From contig RQOL01000791.1 of assembly GCA_013076295.1 (NCBI GenBank), positions 17,744 through 81,743 on the forward strand: a stretch of 64,000 nt of DNA. Reading direction: 5' to 3'. Source of the stretch: Sanderia malayensis. Lineage: Eukaryota > Cnidaria > Scyphozoa > Semaeostomeae > Pelagiidae. The position numbers were made by a program, and so were the translations under genes. Under the pieces are notes generated by a model. The model searched no databases, was not told where the DNA came from, and worked only from the letters and a program-made list of their open reading frames with translations. Positions 1-13,639 of the stretch are shown here, in pieces; position 1 is the first letter of the stretch; the number at the start of each line of letters is the position of its first letter.

Positions 1-152
1 TAAATTATTTATTTTATCTTCCAGCTCACCACAAAACAACAACCCCATCCAGTTGCTCACAAAAATCACTCTTATTTCAAATTTTAACATTTTCACTTAA
101 ATTGGGTTGCATATAAACACATTTTTTTCTTTTTTATATCACATCTCGCAAA

Positions 153-3100
153 ATGCCAAAAAAAGCCAAAAAAAGCATCACCGGCATAAACGTAGGAATC
201 AATTACGGGAAGCAAATCGCCGCTGTCGTGAGAATAACTAACAGCCTCATCCTGCTGATTTACCACCTGATAATATGGTACAGGGAGCAGTGAATGATCT
301 TCACCAGTTGCAGCAAGAATACCCCCAGCAACCAGCCCCAGAATATCAACCACTCCCACTTCATTATCCACAGTGCAGGCATGTATGTGCCATGGCAACT
401 ACCTGCGATGCTTCCCCACTACGGACTTATAGCAGTACCACAACCAGGCTTACAATATCCTGCAGCACTGGCCCCTCAACTTCAGGTACACAACCCAATA
501 ATTTGTACTGAACTTTCAAAATAGATAACTCTATATTATACAACTATTTGAAATTAACAACAATCAAAATAAAACCAGTTATTATATCAAGCAAATTGTC
601 AATACTTTTTCATCTCTGCAGGTACCGCCAATCATTATGCAATTGCAACCACCCCTTCTGAATCGTAATCATGGAGGTGAAGCGGCAATACAAACGGCAG
701 ATGTGGAAATGCTTAATGTAAATCAAGCTCAAAATGACAATGAGGTAAAATAAAATTGTTAACACAAGCTAACTACTGCTAGGCAAGTCCATTTTCCATA
801 ACCCAAATGCCTCATGCAATTTGACTATTTTCCACATGTACTATAAGTTTCCATATTTATTTATATCAATTTACACAATTACACAGTAATGACATTAAAA
901 TTTCCAATAACTAATAACTTTATGTAAATAATTTCATTTCCTTTTCATTTCAACAGATACGGCCAATGCACATGCAACCCGAAACACATATTGAAAATGA
1001 AAATAATGAAATTGAAAGGCCGGCACAACCTGATGAAATCAACGTGGAACAACACATTCCAATTCCACATGATAATCAGGTAAAATAGACTACCATCACA
1101 ATTGCCATAAAATACACCTGTCATTCTCCACAGGACCATGTCAGGAAATTATTTTGCTCTCTAAATGGACATATCTTCACAAGTCCCAGTTTTATCATTT
1201 CAAAACACATGATTGCATTATATTAACTTACATTACATTGCATTTCAGGATCCACAAATATTGCCTGCTGCTTTGCAATTGCAAGCCAACGTTCAAAATG
1301 AGAATGAAGGGAATGAAATGGCGGTACCACTCCAAGAAGTTGAAATGCAAGACGAAATCCTACCACAACACCAAGATGATGTCCCCCAACCCATCGAACA
1401 TCGAGAAAGGGAAGTAAATCAACCTATTCTTGAAATTCCTCAATTCTCCCCAATGCCTCATCATCTTGGAAAAATGACCAGGACATGTATTCACTGTGAA
1501 GCGAAGTACTTCCGAGAGGAACTCAACACAAGAAAACAATACAACAAATGTTGTATGGGAGGATTAATAACTCTCGATCCCATTCAACCACCCCCGGCAA
1601 ATGTCATGCATTTATACACTGGAACTACTGATGAATCTAAATATTTTCTCAAAAATTTCCGTAGATACAATTCACTAATGGCGATGGCATCCTGGACAGC
1701 TAACGTTGTAAGACACGCTAATGCAGGACCACCAGTCATCACCATACATGGAAGTGCATACCATATGACAGGTAAATATAACGTCCCTCTCTTAGTAGCT
1801 CTTATATTATCCTACATTTTCATATAATAGCTTCACGTGATGAAACGGATGTTGACAGAACGCTCAAGTCCTTTCCCACCCAATCTACAATGGATTAGCT
1901 CTCTATCCTTGCCTTGATATTAAGAGTTGTCCAATCGAAAATGAAGGCGCTTTATGATGCTTTTATAACAAGGCACTGGCTGCATTGAAAATTGTAGTTG
2001 ATATAACGAAGTACAATTTAGAATGTTTCCTTCAATTCAACAGGGGTAACTGAAACCGACAGGTCCCGAAAATATGCAGAATTATACATTATGGACACCC
2101 AGCAAGCACTGCAAGAACGCCAGAACACAGCCAGAGAACAAAACTTGGACTTAGACATGGTGGCGCTGCTGCAAAACGAATTGATGGCAGTAAATCGGTT
2201 TGCTCAACATTTTAAAACAATGGGAGAAGTACTGGAAGAGCAAAGGCAGCAAGCCATTGCCAATGATCAGCCTATTCCCACATTCAAGATGATTATTACC
2301 GGTCGCCCAGAACAAGATCGAAGATATGATAATCCTACTGCCAGAGAAATTGCAGCAGTCTACACTACACGCAATGGCGGTGCTCCTAATCCCGAGAATA
2401 GAGAGCTTCAAATTCGAACAAGGCGTGGTAATCTTATGAAGATTAATGCCTTAGATCCCGTTGCGGATCCTCTAACCTATCCATTGTTGTTCTTTCAGGG
2501 TGATCGGGGTTACAGCTTGGACCTTCAACGTCTACCTACACGTCGAGGACAAGACCAGGAAAATCCTGATCGTGTCCACCGTGTCAGACTCACAATCGCC
2601 GAATATTATTCGTACCGAATACAAGTCAGAAATCAACTGTCTACGATCCACAGCGCAACACTTCTCTTTCAACAATATCTGGTGGATGCATACACCAAAA
2701 TAGAAGGAAACAAGCTCAACTGGATTTTGCACAATCAACGGCAATTACGTGCTGACAGTTATCGAGGCCTGATGGATCACCTGAACAGAAGGGCTGAAAT
2801 CGAAAATCAAATGGCCAGGGCAAACAATCCCAACGAACCCCTTCATATTGATGTCGGTCGTGTTGTCATACTTCCCTCATCTTTTTCAGGCAGTCAACGA
2901 AATATGTACCAGAACTTTCAAGATGCAATGACCATCGTAGAAAGTATGGCAAGCCTGACATCTTCCTAACCATGACGGCCAATCCCAGTGGAAGGAGATT
3001 TCAGAAACATTCTACCACACCAGAAGGCGAATGACCGGCCTGACATCGTCACACGAGTATTTCAACAGAAACTACAAGAACTACTGGAAGATGTCCTTCA

Positions 3101-6100
3101 CAAGCACATTCTCGGACACACTATTGCACATGTATATGTCATCGAATTTCAGAAGAGAGGACTACCACACGCTCACATGATTCTGTTCCTCTCTGAGGCT
3201 GATAGACCACGAACACCTGAAGAGGTAACATCTATAGCAATAATTTATTATAGAGTAAAAGATAGATTTATTATAGATTTATTATTGAGTATGAAATATT
3301 ATCATCAGTTGTATTGCTTAGTAAAAACACAATGCATTTGATGTGTAGAGCTTACATGTGATATTTTTCCTCCAAACCTACAGGTAGATCGACTCATATC
3401 AGCTGAAATTCCGGACCCACAGGATGCAAGATATCACAAGTTAGTACTGAAGCACATGACACATGGACCATGCGGTGATATAAACCCCGGATGTGTTTGC
3501 ATGGAGAATAACAAATGCAAGAAACGATTTCCGAAAGATCGCACTGCCGAAACACAAGTCAATGCGAATGGTTATCCCTCTACAGACGACGCTGTCGTCA
3601 CCCAGTCAATCTGGAAGATCGACTTCTAGATGATACATGGGTTGTGCCACATAATCGCCATCTTCTACTCAAGTATCAGTGTCACATTAATCTCGAAATA
3701 TGTAGCACTGTGAAGTCCGTGAAATATATTTTCAAATATATTCATAAAGGACAAGACATGGCACACGTGGAAATTCTCAAGGACAGCAGCAGCAAGTACC
3801 TCAAGATATTGAGCACGATGAAGTACGCCAATACATCAACGCTCGGTATATTGGACCTCATGAAGCTGTTCATAGAATATTCCAATTTCCATGCACGAGA
3901 AAAGTCACACTATCAAACGTCTGCATGTTCATCTACCTGATCAGCAGACCGTATACTTTCAGGATAATGGAAGGGTCGAACAATTACAAAACATCAATGA
4001 AAAAACCACACTGACGTCTTGGTTTGAATTGAATGCACAAGACCCGGCTGCACGCCAATATCTCTATCACGAGATTCCTGAACACTATGTTTTCAACGAG
4101 CGCACCAAAACATGGAAAGCAAGACAGCGGAGAACACTGCCTGTCATAGGCAGAATATATCAAGTTCACCCACGACCATGTGAGCAAAGATTCGCACTGA
4201 GACTATTGCTTCTCCATAAACGAGGTGCCACGTCGTTTGAAGATCTTCGCACGATAGAAGGAAACCTATGCAATTCCTTCAAAGACGCTGCTTTAGCTCT
4301 AGGTCTCTTGGAAGATGATGCTGAAATCATACGCTGTTTGGAGGAGGCAGTTATTTTTAACATGCCAATACAACTGAGACAGTTGTTTGCACATTACTCC
4401 TTTTTCAAACACCTTCAGATATCGCAGCACTCTTCAACATGTTCAAAGAAGCATTAAGTGAAGACTTTGTACGACGTGATCAACTCAATCATCCAGATAT
4501 GGCCATAGCTTTTGAAGACCGACACATGTATCAATGTCTACATGACATTGACGAAAATTTGAAAGTACATGGTCAATCGATCACTAATTATGCTGACCTT
4601 CCTCAACTTCCAGCCGACTATGTCATTCCTGAACGAGGTACTAATGTGTTATTTTCAAATATGTACTGTATTAGTACGAATATAATAATGTATTCTAACA
4701 TCGTGCAGACAAGGGCATTTACGTATTTTTGCACATTGATTCTCCTGCTTTCTTTCCAATTTTATTGCAATATATTTCACTTATTATTACAGAGGAAGAT
4801 GACATCGATGTTGGCAATGCCAGAGAGGAAGGAGAACGAATGCTGGCCGCATTGAACCCTGAACAGCGAGCCATATACACGGGAATCACTGATGCTATCA
4901 ACGCGCAATCCGAACAGAACTGTCACTTTGTTGACGGGCCGGCTGGAACCGGGAAAACTTTCCTTTACAACACGTTGGTTCACAATCTGCAGCCATGACA
5001 TAAAGTTCAGTGCATGGCGTGGTCAGGAATTGCTGCAACACTGCTCATAAATGGTAGAACTTCACATTCTACCTTTCAATTCCTATACCACTTCAAGCTG
5101 AATCAACGTGTAATGTCAAGAGACAGAGCAGGAGAGCACAGGTATTGCGCGAAACTACCTCTTTATATGGGATGAAGCTTCCATGATTCCCGCACTTGCA
5201 TTACAAGCAGTCGACCGACTGCTTCGAGACATTACACATGTCGACAGACCATTTGGTGGCAAGTTCATGCTACTTGGTGGTGACTTCAGACAGTTCTACC
5301 TGTCGTCACGAAAGCAGGAAGGGAAAGAATTGTAGCAGAGACTCTAAAATCACACCAGATCATTGATCTATGGACAAAGTTTCAGCAGCATCGTTTACAC
5401 ACCAACATGAGAGCCGTTCAAGATGATTCATACCGTGAATTCTCAGAATGGCTTCTCAGACTTGGCAACAAGCAAGAAGCACACGATGCACTGGACAACG
5501 TAATTCTGCCACAACAGATATGCACTTCGTCTAAAGAAGACATGCTGAACTTCATTTTTCCCAGGCCGAACACACCAGATTCACACCTAATGATGGATCC
5601 TGTAACAATGTCTGAACGCTGTTGTCTGACTCCAAAGAATGACTTATCACATCAAGTAAACGACTTAATTCTGGACAGACTTCAAACACCGAAAGAACTT
5701 ATTACAGCACTGACAGTGTTGTCACAGACGATCCAGATGAGGAAGAGGCCTACCCCATTGAATTTCTCAACCAACTCACTCCGAATGGAATGCCCTTGCA
5801 CAGACTTAAACTCAAGGTAGGAAGATTACAATCTTTCATCCTATTAGCATTCAATTATTATGTGCAAAGGTGGTGCACCATAAAAAAGGCTCATTAATCA
5901 CAATAATATTCATTGCATTAGGTTGGTGCAACGATCATTCTTCTGCGGAATCTCAATCCAAAGAAAGGTCTTTGCAACGGAACAAGACTCATAGTTCGGC
6001 ATCTGCGACGTCACGTGATCACAGCAGAGATCATTACCAAGGAGCACAGAGGACAACGGGTCATGATTCCCAAGATCACAGTCTCCACTCAGGACACGGA

Positions 6101-6341
6101 AATGCCGTTCAAAATGAAACGCCGACAGTTTCCAGTCAGACTTGCATACTGCTTGACAATCAACAAGGCACAGGGGCAATCCATGAGGTATGTTGGTTTG
6201 TATTTACCTGAGCCCGTGTTCACACATGGTCAATTATATGTGGCCATGTCCAGAGCAACATCATTTAACGGGCTCAAAGTATACCTCCCAGAGGAAACAC
6301 ACAGGAAAACAAAGAACATTGTTTTCCAGGAAGTCCTGTAA
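153..6341 (+). pseudogene. Helitron Rep/helicase (RepHel), copy 1, broken
   Basis: This is the HUH-type rolling-circle Rep fused to a PIF1-like helicase that drives Helitron transposition. It has the same eight-exon structure as the copy at 18848. The first exon runs 153-485, and the first large Rep exon starts at 2044 after an AG acceptor. Rep motif GLPHAHMIL, the two-tyrosine KYIFKYIHKG segment, Walker A GPAGTGKT and the C-terminal INKAQGQS and VAMSRATS blocks are all visible. It is not functional. It has a frameshift within 40 bases of the ATG, three single-base losses between 2935 and 3010, and several more small deletions in the helicase (around 4992-5300). It also carries the one-base loss near 3577 shared with copy 2. 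It does keep a tyrosine codon where copy 2 has a stop (near 3955), and 47 bases near 5516-5562 that copy 2 has lost. Confidence 0.93.
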
Positions 6342-7517
6342 AGGCTTCATCCTAGAGCGACCATCTGCACAGTTGCTCTACAGAGGGCTGCCTACCAAAA
6401 CGCACATACACACATTCAAGGGTACGGGTATTGTGTGTCAACGCAGATCACGTCCACATAAGTGTGATGTACAGCCGTTACCGGCACCCTTCTAGAGTGA
6501 ATTCATTCTAGATAACACTGATCTGCGGAGACCAACTGGACATTACACCATCCACATGTCCAGGGGTGACTGCACCACACACAGCAGTCGGCACAGTCCT
6601 GAATCCTGCGTAGCGCCCGATTATTAAGAGTTATGCGTTGCCATTTTCTCCGATATTGCCTATGGGAAAGTGGATTTCCTTACTCTGTGAAAACTGCAAG
6701 TTGTCCCTTAAGGATAGTTACTTTTTGCAAACATCGCACTATCAATAACATCCCCCCCTCTCCTTTTAATACATGAAAACTTAGTCTTAAGCTATAGAGG
6801 CCCCTTTAGTGTTTACTGTTATATACTTCCAAATTTCAATTGCACTTTTCACCAACAAGGAAAACTCGAACAAAGGTTACTCCTTGACGCTGGTGTTCGA
6901 GCTTTTAACTAATGTAACCGGCAATCTTATTCTTTTTTTTGCTATGTACAAACGTAATCCTCAAAACAAACGACCGCGGTTATTGAAAGAATACATTCAC
7001 GCCGTGGCAGAGATGTATGCTTGCTGAGAGTGAAGTGCTATTGAAGAATCCAATTGAGGTACTGTCATTTTGCTAAAGACGTCGCTTAACCAATCAATTT
7101 TGCAACCTGAACTACGGATTGTATGTATCAATTTTTATGGATATTGACAATTCACCAATCTTTAATAGTAGACTATACCATGACTCAACCTTTACATTCG
7201 TACTTCGCATACAATACAAATATCTATCCACTCCTTTCAAAACATGTTTTTTGTACTGTATTGTATATCTTTCAGATCTTCCGCATTAATAATACTAAGG
7301 TTTTTAATTAGCGATTTACGTTTCAATAGAAGATTGCCAGGACGTCATTTATCCATCGTTACAGTTTCAATATTCATATATTTGTGTATTTGACCCATGT
7401 AAATCTCCATTCAGTAATATCATAACAAAATTTATCGACTTCGTTTTTAATTAGATGCATTTCTCCTAATATCATTGAAACGAGGCGAGACTTCTGTCTC
7501 CCATTTCAAACGCCTTT
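6342..7517. other. Non-coding stretch after RepHel copy 1
   Basis: No credible gene is seen. It is collinear with 25010-26170 at high but visibly diverged identity. It holds a palindrome at 6492-6511 and otherwise AT-rich sequence. Confidence 0.5.
6492..6511. repeat. Near-perfect 20-bp palindrome, 150 bp after RepHel stop
   Basis: The sequence CTAGAGTGAATTCATTCTAG folds on itself with one mismatched pair. The copy at 25161-25180 is a perfect palindrome. Helitrons carry a short hairpin near their 3' end, so this could be a terminator hairpin or a transcription-end structure. However, the two long copies stay collinear far beyond it, so it does not mark the end of the duplicated unit. Confidence 0.6.
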
Positions 7518-7703
7518 GTGCTGTCTATGTATGATTTTCATCTATGTTATGTCTCATCATCGCACTATTGTTGCCTGTCGGGTCAAAGTTTCTGTCTGCC
7601 AACAAATGGCATCGAGTCAGATTTTGTTGCTGAACTCAATGAAATTATACCTCATAAAGCCTTCCTGGCTCAAAGGAAACAACTACCTTGCTGTTCACCA
7701 AAG
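7518..7703 (+). CDS. Candidate exon of unknown gene
   Basis: An open stretch ends at AAG with a good splice donor (gtaagt) at 7704. The downstream part is rich in Cys and reads SGQSFCLPTNG then DFVAELNE and HKAFLAQRKQLPCCSPK. The same block occurs in copy 2, where an in-frame stop interrupts it. The true 5' border is not known; the ATG at 7518 is only the first in frame. No family is recognised. Confidence 0.3.
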
Positions 7704-8325
7704 GTAAGTCAGGTTCATTTTCATTTGGACATCAAACATTGGATATTTAGATATAAGCGAATTTCATTACTGAAATAAGAGAAAATAAAGCTCATCTATA
7801 CCCTTACTGACTTAAAGCAGACAACTAGGCTGCTATGAATCAGAGGTCAACAATGTATATTTTCATTTTCATCCCTTTTAATTTGATATGTTGTATGGAA
7901 ATTGCTTAGCTTAGGCCATTTCTACTTTACTCACGGTTTACATATACTTTGTTAGACCAGAATACTAAAAATTTTCCAATGTTTTTTCACTACTTTGTTT
8001 TCAGAAGAAGTGTGCATTGCTCTACCAATATATTCCTGGGGTCTTTATTTCGTGAATATAGTTTCTGACCAATTTATTGACTTTGTGGCTGCCTTCTTTG
8101 TTTTACAAGCAAAGCCCATTGATATCCCAACATGAACCTGCTTTCAATTTCTGTTTATCCAAAATGTTTATTGTTGTAATGTACATGAAGGAAACCAGTG
8201 AAAGTCAAGTTCAAGCCCTGGGAAAATTCCACACTTTATTTACTTACAACCTTCCTCATTGCACATGCATTGCATATTCTCTTTTGTCTACCACACTCAT
8301 AATACTCTTTTCCTATTTTATACAG

Positions 8326-8400
8326 ATTCATTTAGTCAAAGGCAATGGAAAATTCAATCAATGGTTCAAAGTCTTCTCTTCAGATTACTTCCCAAGTCAG
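8326..8400 (+). CDS. Candidate 25-codon exon, first copy
   Basis: A 75-base open block lies between a pyrimidine-rich AG acceptor and a GTATAAT donor, phase 0 at both ends. It encodes IHLVKGNGKFNQWFKVFSS then DYFPSQ. The block recurs with the same length and borders at 8994-9068 and 26998-27072. No family is recognised. Confidence 0.4.
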
Positions 8401-8624
8401 GTATAATATTCAAGGTATGATGCTCTCTGTTCCATATGAATCAATTAATGCACCTTGCTTAAAAAGCAGACTCAATAAATAAGGGCTCAATAATATTTCT
8501 ACATTGACTACCACTAAATGTTTTCTTAACAAATCACTTACAGCAATCTAAACCTGTAGGTACTTAATTCTTCCTCATTGTCACTTAATGATGTTCCTTA
8601 TCAGGCAGATGTGTTGTCATAAAC

Positions 8625-8724
8625 NNNNNNNNNNNNNNNNNNNNNNNNNNNNNNNNNNNNNNNNNNNNNNNNNNNNNNNNNNNNNNNNNNNNNNNNNNNN
8701 NNNNNNNNNNNNNNNNNNNNNNNN
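8625..8724. other. Assembly gap (100 N)
   Basis: Exactly 100 undefined bases, the usual placeholder for a gap of unknown size. Confidence 0.99.
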
Positions 8725-8993
8725 AGTTCCTAACCAATTTATTGACTTTGTGGCTGCCTTCTTTGTTTTACAAGCAAAGCTCATTGATATCCCCACATGA
8801 AACTGCTTTCAACTTCGTGTTTATCCAAAATGTTTAATTGTTGTAATGTAGATGAAGGAAGCCAGTGAAAGTCAAGTTCAAGCCCTGGGAAAATTCCACA
8901 CTTTATTCACTTACCACCTTCCTCATTGCACATGCACTGCATATCTCTTTTGTCTACCACACTCATTAATACTCTTTTCCTATTTTTGTACAG

Positions 8994-9068
8994 ATTCATT
9001 TAGTCAAAGGCAATGGAAAATTCAATCAATGCTTCAAAGTGTTCTCTTCAAATTATTTCCCAAGTCAG
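8994..9068 (+). CDS. Candidate 25-codon exon, second copy
   Basis: This matches the block at 8326-8400, including the 75-base length and both splice borders, with Cys in place of Trp and Asn in place of Asp. It belongs to the duplicated segment after the gap. Confidence 0.4.
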
Positions 9069-9292
9069 GTATAATATTCACGTATGATGCTCTCTGTTCC
9101 ATATGAATCAATTAATGCACCTTGCTTAAAAAGCAGACTCAATAAATAAAGGCTCAATAATATTTCTACATTGACTACCAGTAAATGTTTTCTTAACAAA
9201 TCACTTACAGTATTCTAAACCTGTAGGTACTTAATTCTTCCTCATTGTCACTCAATGATGTTCCTTATCAGGCAGATCTGTTATCGTAAACT

Positions 9293-10904
9293 CAGTGTGC
9301 CAGGCACAGACAGCAATGATTTCACAACCATTACAGCACAACATTTTCAAATTTAGTGAGAAGCATACATTGTATCAATCACTCATAGAAACCTCCATTA
9401 CACTGGACAAAACAAGCTAAGATGGCTGTTACCACACAAGCAAACATTATTAATGCATTTTAATAATCTATATGTGCATAAATATGTCTTTGTTATCTTA
9501 CTTGAATATTGAGAGTCTTGCATGATAATTTTTGATAGTTTCCCATTGTAGATATCTTTTTAACCAGAACCTCATAGTGTATGGTGTCTCCTCATTCATT
9601 CACTGTGGAAGTGCTTGACAAAGTATTTCTGTTTTTTTTTAATCAACAACATTCCAATTGTATATATCATTGACACTTACTTACATTTCCAGTATGTAGA
9701 CACTGTATTACATGAACTGTACTACCATCTTACAATGTGTCTTATATCATAAAGAGCTTTCCCATACAATTAACATGCAAGCACAGAAACTTATTGAATC
9801 CTCAGAACAATTACATCATAATGGCAACTTGAAGTAACAAGCTTTTTTATAAGGAACCTACATGTATAAGGTAGAAAACTTAAGGAACGTTTACTACTAC
9901 AGGCCAAATCACAAAGGCATCTTTTAATTTTTAGTATGTTAATATTTCCGCACTATTTAAAATTAGGAAGCCGGTTCCATTGATTTTCAGCACTTTTACA
10001 TTATATGAAGCTTCTTCATGTGTTAACCTCTTATCCTTTCACACAGCAAAACGATCAATTTGAATGCTTTTCTTGCGTCTGTATTAATAATGTCCACCAA
10101 ATGCCAAACTTAAAATTAAAGACCTTTTACAACTACAAAGTGGTCAAAGGATCTCAAATAACCAACTTAAACAACTAGGCCCTCAGCTAGGTTCCTTATA
10201 AAAAAACGTGTATTCTCATCGCAATTGTAATTTGTAATTTTTATAGTCATCGCATAATTCCAAGTTTTGTTGCTCTTGAAAACTACAATGACAATACAAT
10301 CAATGCAGCACCACGTAATGTCCTGGAGCTAATACTATTATCATCAGATGTGCACGGAAATTTCGGCGTCCTAGCAACAACAATAGCGGCGCGAAATTTA
10401 AAATTTTTCTTGTGTCATACAGGACATAGCGTGAGTAAAAATTTTTTTCAACCCACCACAAGAAAAACAACATTTTACGTAAGTACATGTATGTTTAATG
10501 TTGCTTTTACTTTCAGATGAAAATACAGGCTATTTATAACTAAACAGCTTTAAAAAAGCTCAAAGTGCTATATTTTATGTCACAATTGCCATTGCAGTGG
10601 ATATTATCACAATAACAATTTTATCCTTAACAGGTTCACTTGAAATAGATATTTGTGACTACTTCTACCGTAAGTTCATGTATTCAGTTCTGCATTCTCT
10701 GCATTTTAGTCTCTCCTCTTCATTGTAAGAAAGATAATTATTATTCATTATCTGCAGAAAATGAAAGTGTGTCATATTAATACATTAAAAGTATATATTA
10801 TTGTAACATCGACACAACTGTACAGGCAAATTCAAACAACCGATACCCTATTAACTCACCTTTCATTGAATGACAATGACAATTTATTTATATATAGTTT
10901 TAAC
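9293..10904. other. Non-coding stretch inside long unit copy 1
   Basis: No gene is seen. It aligns with 27310-28541, except that about 320 bases (roughly 9685-10000) are absent from copy 2. Both edges of that block carry TTACATT-like sequence, so a deletion in copy 2 through short homology is possible. Confidence 0.5.
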
Positions 10905-11514
10905 ATGGATACTGAAAATGAAGTTGTCATGACTGACAATGCTGAAGCAGTTGAGACCGAGGACGCTGAAGCGGTTGAGACCGAGGACGCCGAAACAATG
11001 GAGCCTGAAGTTGCCAACACTGTTGGAAAGGAACCAACAGTGGTTTATTGTGGCGAAGAAACCAAGGTAACATTGAAAAATACTTTCATCCATATATTGA
11101 TAAATCTAAATAAATATTATGCATAGATTATGAAATTGCTTTACAAGGAAAACAATTGTATCCTATGCAAGTCACTGTTTTTAATATATTGTTGTCATAT
11201 TAATCCTAGCTAATCGACTTTAGTGATATTGCATCACTAAAAAGGCAATGCGCCTTCAAATTCAATGCCATCAAAAGAGGAACAAAATTTCACTTTGTAA
11301 GCACTGAAGGCAGGCATCTAACGAAGGAAGAAATAGCGTAAGTTGCAATGCAAAATTCCCATCTCATCTGTGTGTATAACATATTGCTTACTTTTAACTC
11401 CTTCTGTACCAATGTGTTCTTCTCTACAGGACATCTGATCAAATAAATATAAAAATTGTTACAAAAAAAAGATTCAAAAGACAAAGAAAACAACAAAAAA
11501 AAACAAAGAAATAG
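10905..11514 (+). pseudogene. Small acidic/basic protein gene, copy 1 (frameshifted)
   Basis: Three exons are visible. The first (10905-11066) starts at an ATG and encodes an acidic repeat-like leader (EAVETEDAEAVETEDAE). The second (11210-11337) encodes LIDFSDIASLKRQC, GTKFHFVSTEGRHL and TKEEIA. The third starts at 11430 and is Lys/Gln-rich. Splice phases agree: phase 0 after exon 1, two bases carried after exon 2. The third exon meets an in-frame TAG at 11512-11514 because its A-rich run is two bases longer than in the intact copy at 28542. Past that point the other frame still encodes the conserved tail to about 11600. Function unknown. Confidence 0.6.
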
Positions 11515-11600
11515 AAGCACACACCAGGTGCATGTCGGCAGATGTGCCAACAAAAGAAATATTGTCGTTGGTGAGGGGCACAAATATTCACAAAAAGTAA

Positions 11601-12839
11601 TTGTAAGTGTAATTGTGTTCATGTTTGTCTTTTGTTCGTTTTCTTTCCCTGTTATTTGTTTGTTTTGTTAAATTGTTAAATTGTGTACAACGGTAAATTA
11701 GAATAATAATTAATAATAATAAGATTGCAAAAATAATAACAAGACTATTACCTTTGAAAAACGATGCATTCCGCCAACAAATATTTATCACCAACACTCT
11801 TCTTGGACATGCTGTGACACAAACCCTAAAAATTTGCAAGAAATGTATTTCAAAAACCCGTCTTTATAAATGAACTAAATGTGGCCTTTGGGATGCATAA
11901 TGATCTCCTATAATTCAATATACTTACCTGAAGAACAGTCAAAAATTGCCTGCATTGACATCGCACCACACAAATCCCATACGAAGAGAGTAGCACAGAG
12001 AGTACCTAAAATTCACGAATAATACGTGTAATAAAACGTAAGTAGCACAGAATCGTATCTCATTTTCCAATGCGAACAATGTATCTTATCTCTAGCATCC
12101 GTTTTTCTCAAATGTGGCCTATTCTCAAGGAATTCGTGGTCAAATACTATATTTGCTAAAGTCTTATACACTAGAAAAATGAATCAAAACCTTCACAGAA
12201 ACGCTATAGATTATTTTAAAGATGTAACCTGAAAGATCGCAATGATATAATACGATCTGGAAAACCTACTTACAATCGCCAGTGACCCACTCACAGAACA
12301 GAAAAGATGAAAGGAAGGACGCATTGCCTTGCCATATGTTCTTTGTTCACTTGAGTTCTCTTGGGTTGGGTTGATTGTTAGCCAATCCAGCTCAATCATA
12401 TAATTACGTCAAAGCGAGACGACATAACAATAGAATTTGCTGTGTGATTTTGATTTATGCTATGTTTCGTCAACGTAGAAATTTCTCATGCTGGTCGTGG
12501 TTGTGCTGTCCGAATATTCGTTTCCCAAATCTTCGATTGCAACAAAACTTGATGCTGTAATAAGAGAAAGTAAAGTTGAGAGAAACATTCATTTTGCCGC
12601 AGCCCAGGAGTAAGTAGACTTTATTTTTAGTTTCACCCCATTCAAGTTCCCATATAATTTTTTAGGCCAATTGTATTTCACTCATTGTTAACATATAATT
12701 TCTTCAGGCCAAAATTGACAACTCCGCTTATGTTTCATGGCTCTTTATATTTAATGATTTGGGAAAGAGTGTTTAATGCTGTACCGACATGTTCCAGTGG
12801 CTTTAATTTTGTTATAATTTTTTCCTTGAAGATTCTTTT
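11601..12839. other. Non-coding stretch inside long unit copy 1
   Basis: No gene is supported. It is AT-rich with poly-A/T-like runs, and collinear with 29392-30405 up to about 12650, where the two copies part. Beyond that point the sequence is unique to copy 1. Confidence 0.45.
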
Positions 12840-13010
12840 AACTTTGTGGCTGCCTTCTTTGCCTTACCAGCCAAGCCCAATACTCCTATGAAACTCCTTT
12901 CACCATGCAATTCCCATCCCATTGATGATGATTATGAAGTATTTTTGCATTCGTCACCCACGGTGTCCCGTGTATTCATCCACGTTAAATGGACCCTCTT
13001 AATCATGTGA
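12840..13010 (+). CDS. Candidate exon related to the 8.07-kb block
   Basis: An open stretch of 56 codons begins NFVAAFFALPAKPNTP and continues through HPIDDDYEVFLHSS to a TGA at 13008-13010. Its first 12 codons resemble FVAAFFVLQAK encoded near 8074, 8743 and 26757, where the reading frame stops soon after. It may be a terminal exon; no acceptor is clear. No family is recognised. Confidence 0.25.
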   Translation, partial: NFVAAFFALPAKPNTPMKLLSPCNSHPIDDDYEVFLHSSPTVSRVFIHVKWTLLIM

Positions 13011-13278
13011 AGGAAAGGAAACTATTGTTACTTGAGTCAAACTTACTTTTTGCTATGAGGGCTTTTAATATATTCTTAATTCTACGTTACAATACAGTGA
13101 AGAAAGTCCCAATTGTTATTCCAGTTAAACAAAGTCGCTAATTATGAAAGAGCAATTTTTCAATAACAACATATTCAGCTCACAAGGGCTATTTTATCCA
13201 AATCTAATTCCTTATTAACCTTGATAGTATTATACCAACATACTAAATAGAATATAATTTGTCTCTTTCACTTTGTAG

Positions 13279-13634
13279 ATCTACTGATGTACATCATTAT
13301 ACAAATGCAAGTATTGGAGACTTCATACCTATTGCTTTATCAAAATTCAATGCATCAGTATCATGTTATCATGGAAACAAAACCATACCTCTGTAAGTCA
13401 ACATTAATTTAAATTCTGGATGCTCATCATAGATGGTCCTTTACTGTTTGTATAAGGTTGACAAAGTACCACAACCAAGTGTCAATGCATGCACTCAACT
13501 AATAGCACACTAATTGTTGTTGTCCCTACAGCAAAACAAACTTTGATCTTGCATCTGATCTACTGTACCATCAGTACGAGGCTAAGATGATGAAAACGAG
13601 GCTGATCGCTAAAACTAATTTCCATGCATGTTAA
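13279..13634 (+). CDS. Terminal exon pair of unknown gene, copy 1
   Basis: The first exon (13279-13392) follows an AG acceptor and ends at a gtaagt donor. It encodes STDVHHYTNASIGDF, then IPIALSKFNASVSC and YHGNKTIP. The second (13532-13634) follows CTACAG, joins in phase, and encodes KTNFDLASDLLYHQYE then a basic tail to a TAA at 13632-13634. The pair lies just upstream of the hairpin end of the unit. Fragments recur at 31891, 45297, 46558 and 62840, always near Helitron-type ends. It may be the last part of a cargo gene. No family is recognised. Confidence 0.45.
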
Positions 13635-13639
13635 ACACC

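Larger units (their letters stand above)
8061..9292 (+). repeat. Direct duplication flanking the assembly gap
   Basis: Bases 8061-8624 and 8727-9292 are the same segment in tandem, with scattered substitutions, separated only by the gap. Copy 2 of the long unit carries it once (about 26735-27310). The sequence reads like two haplotypes or two diverged repeats placed on either side of a gap. Both halves include the same short exon. Confidence 0.85.
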
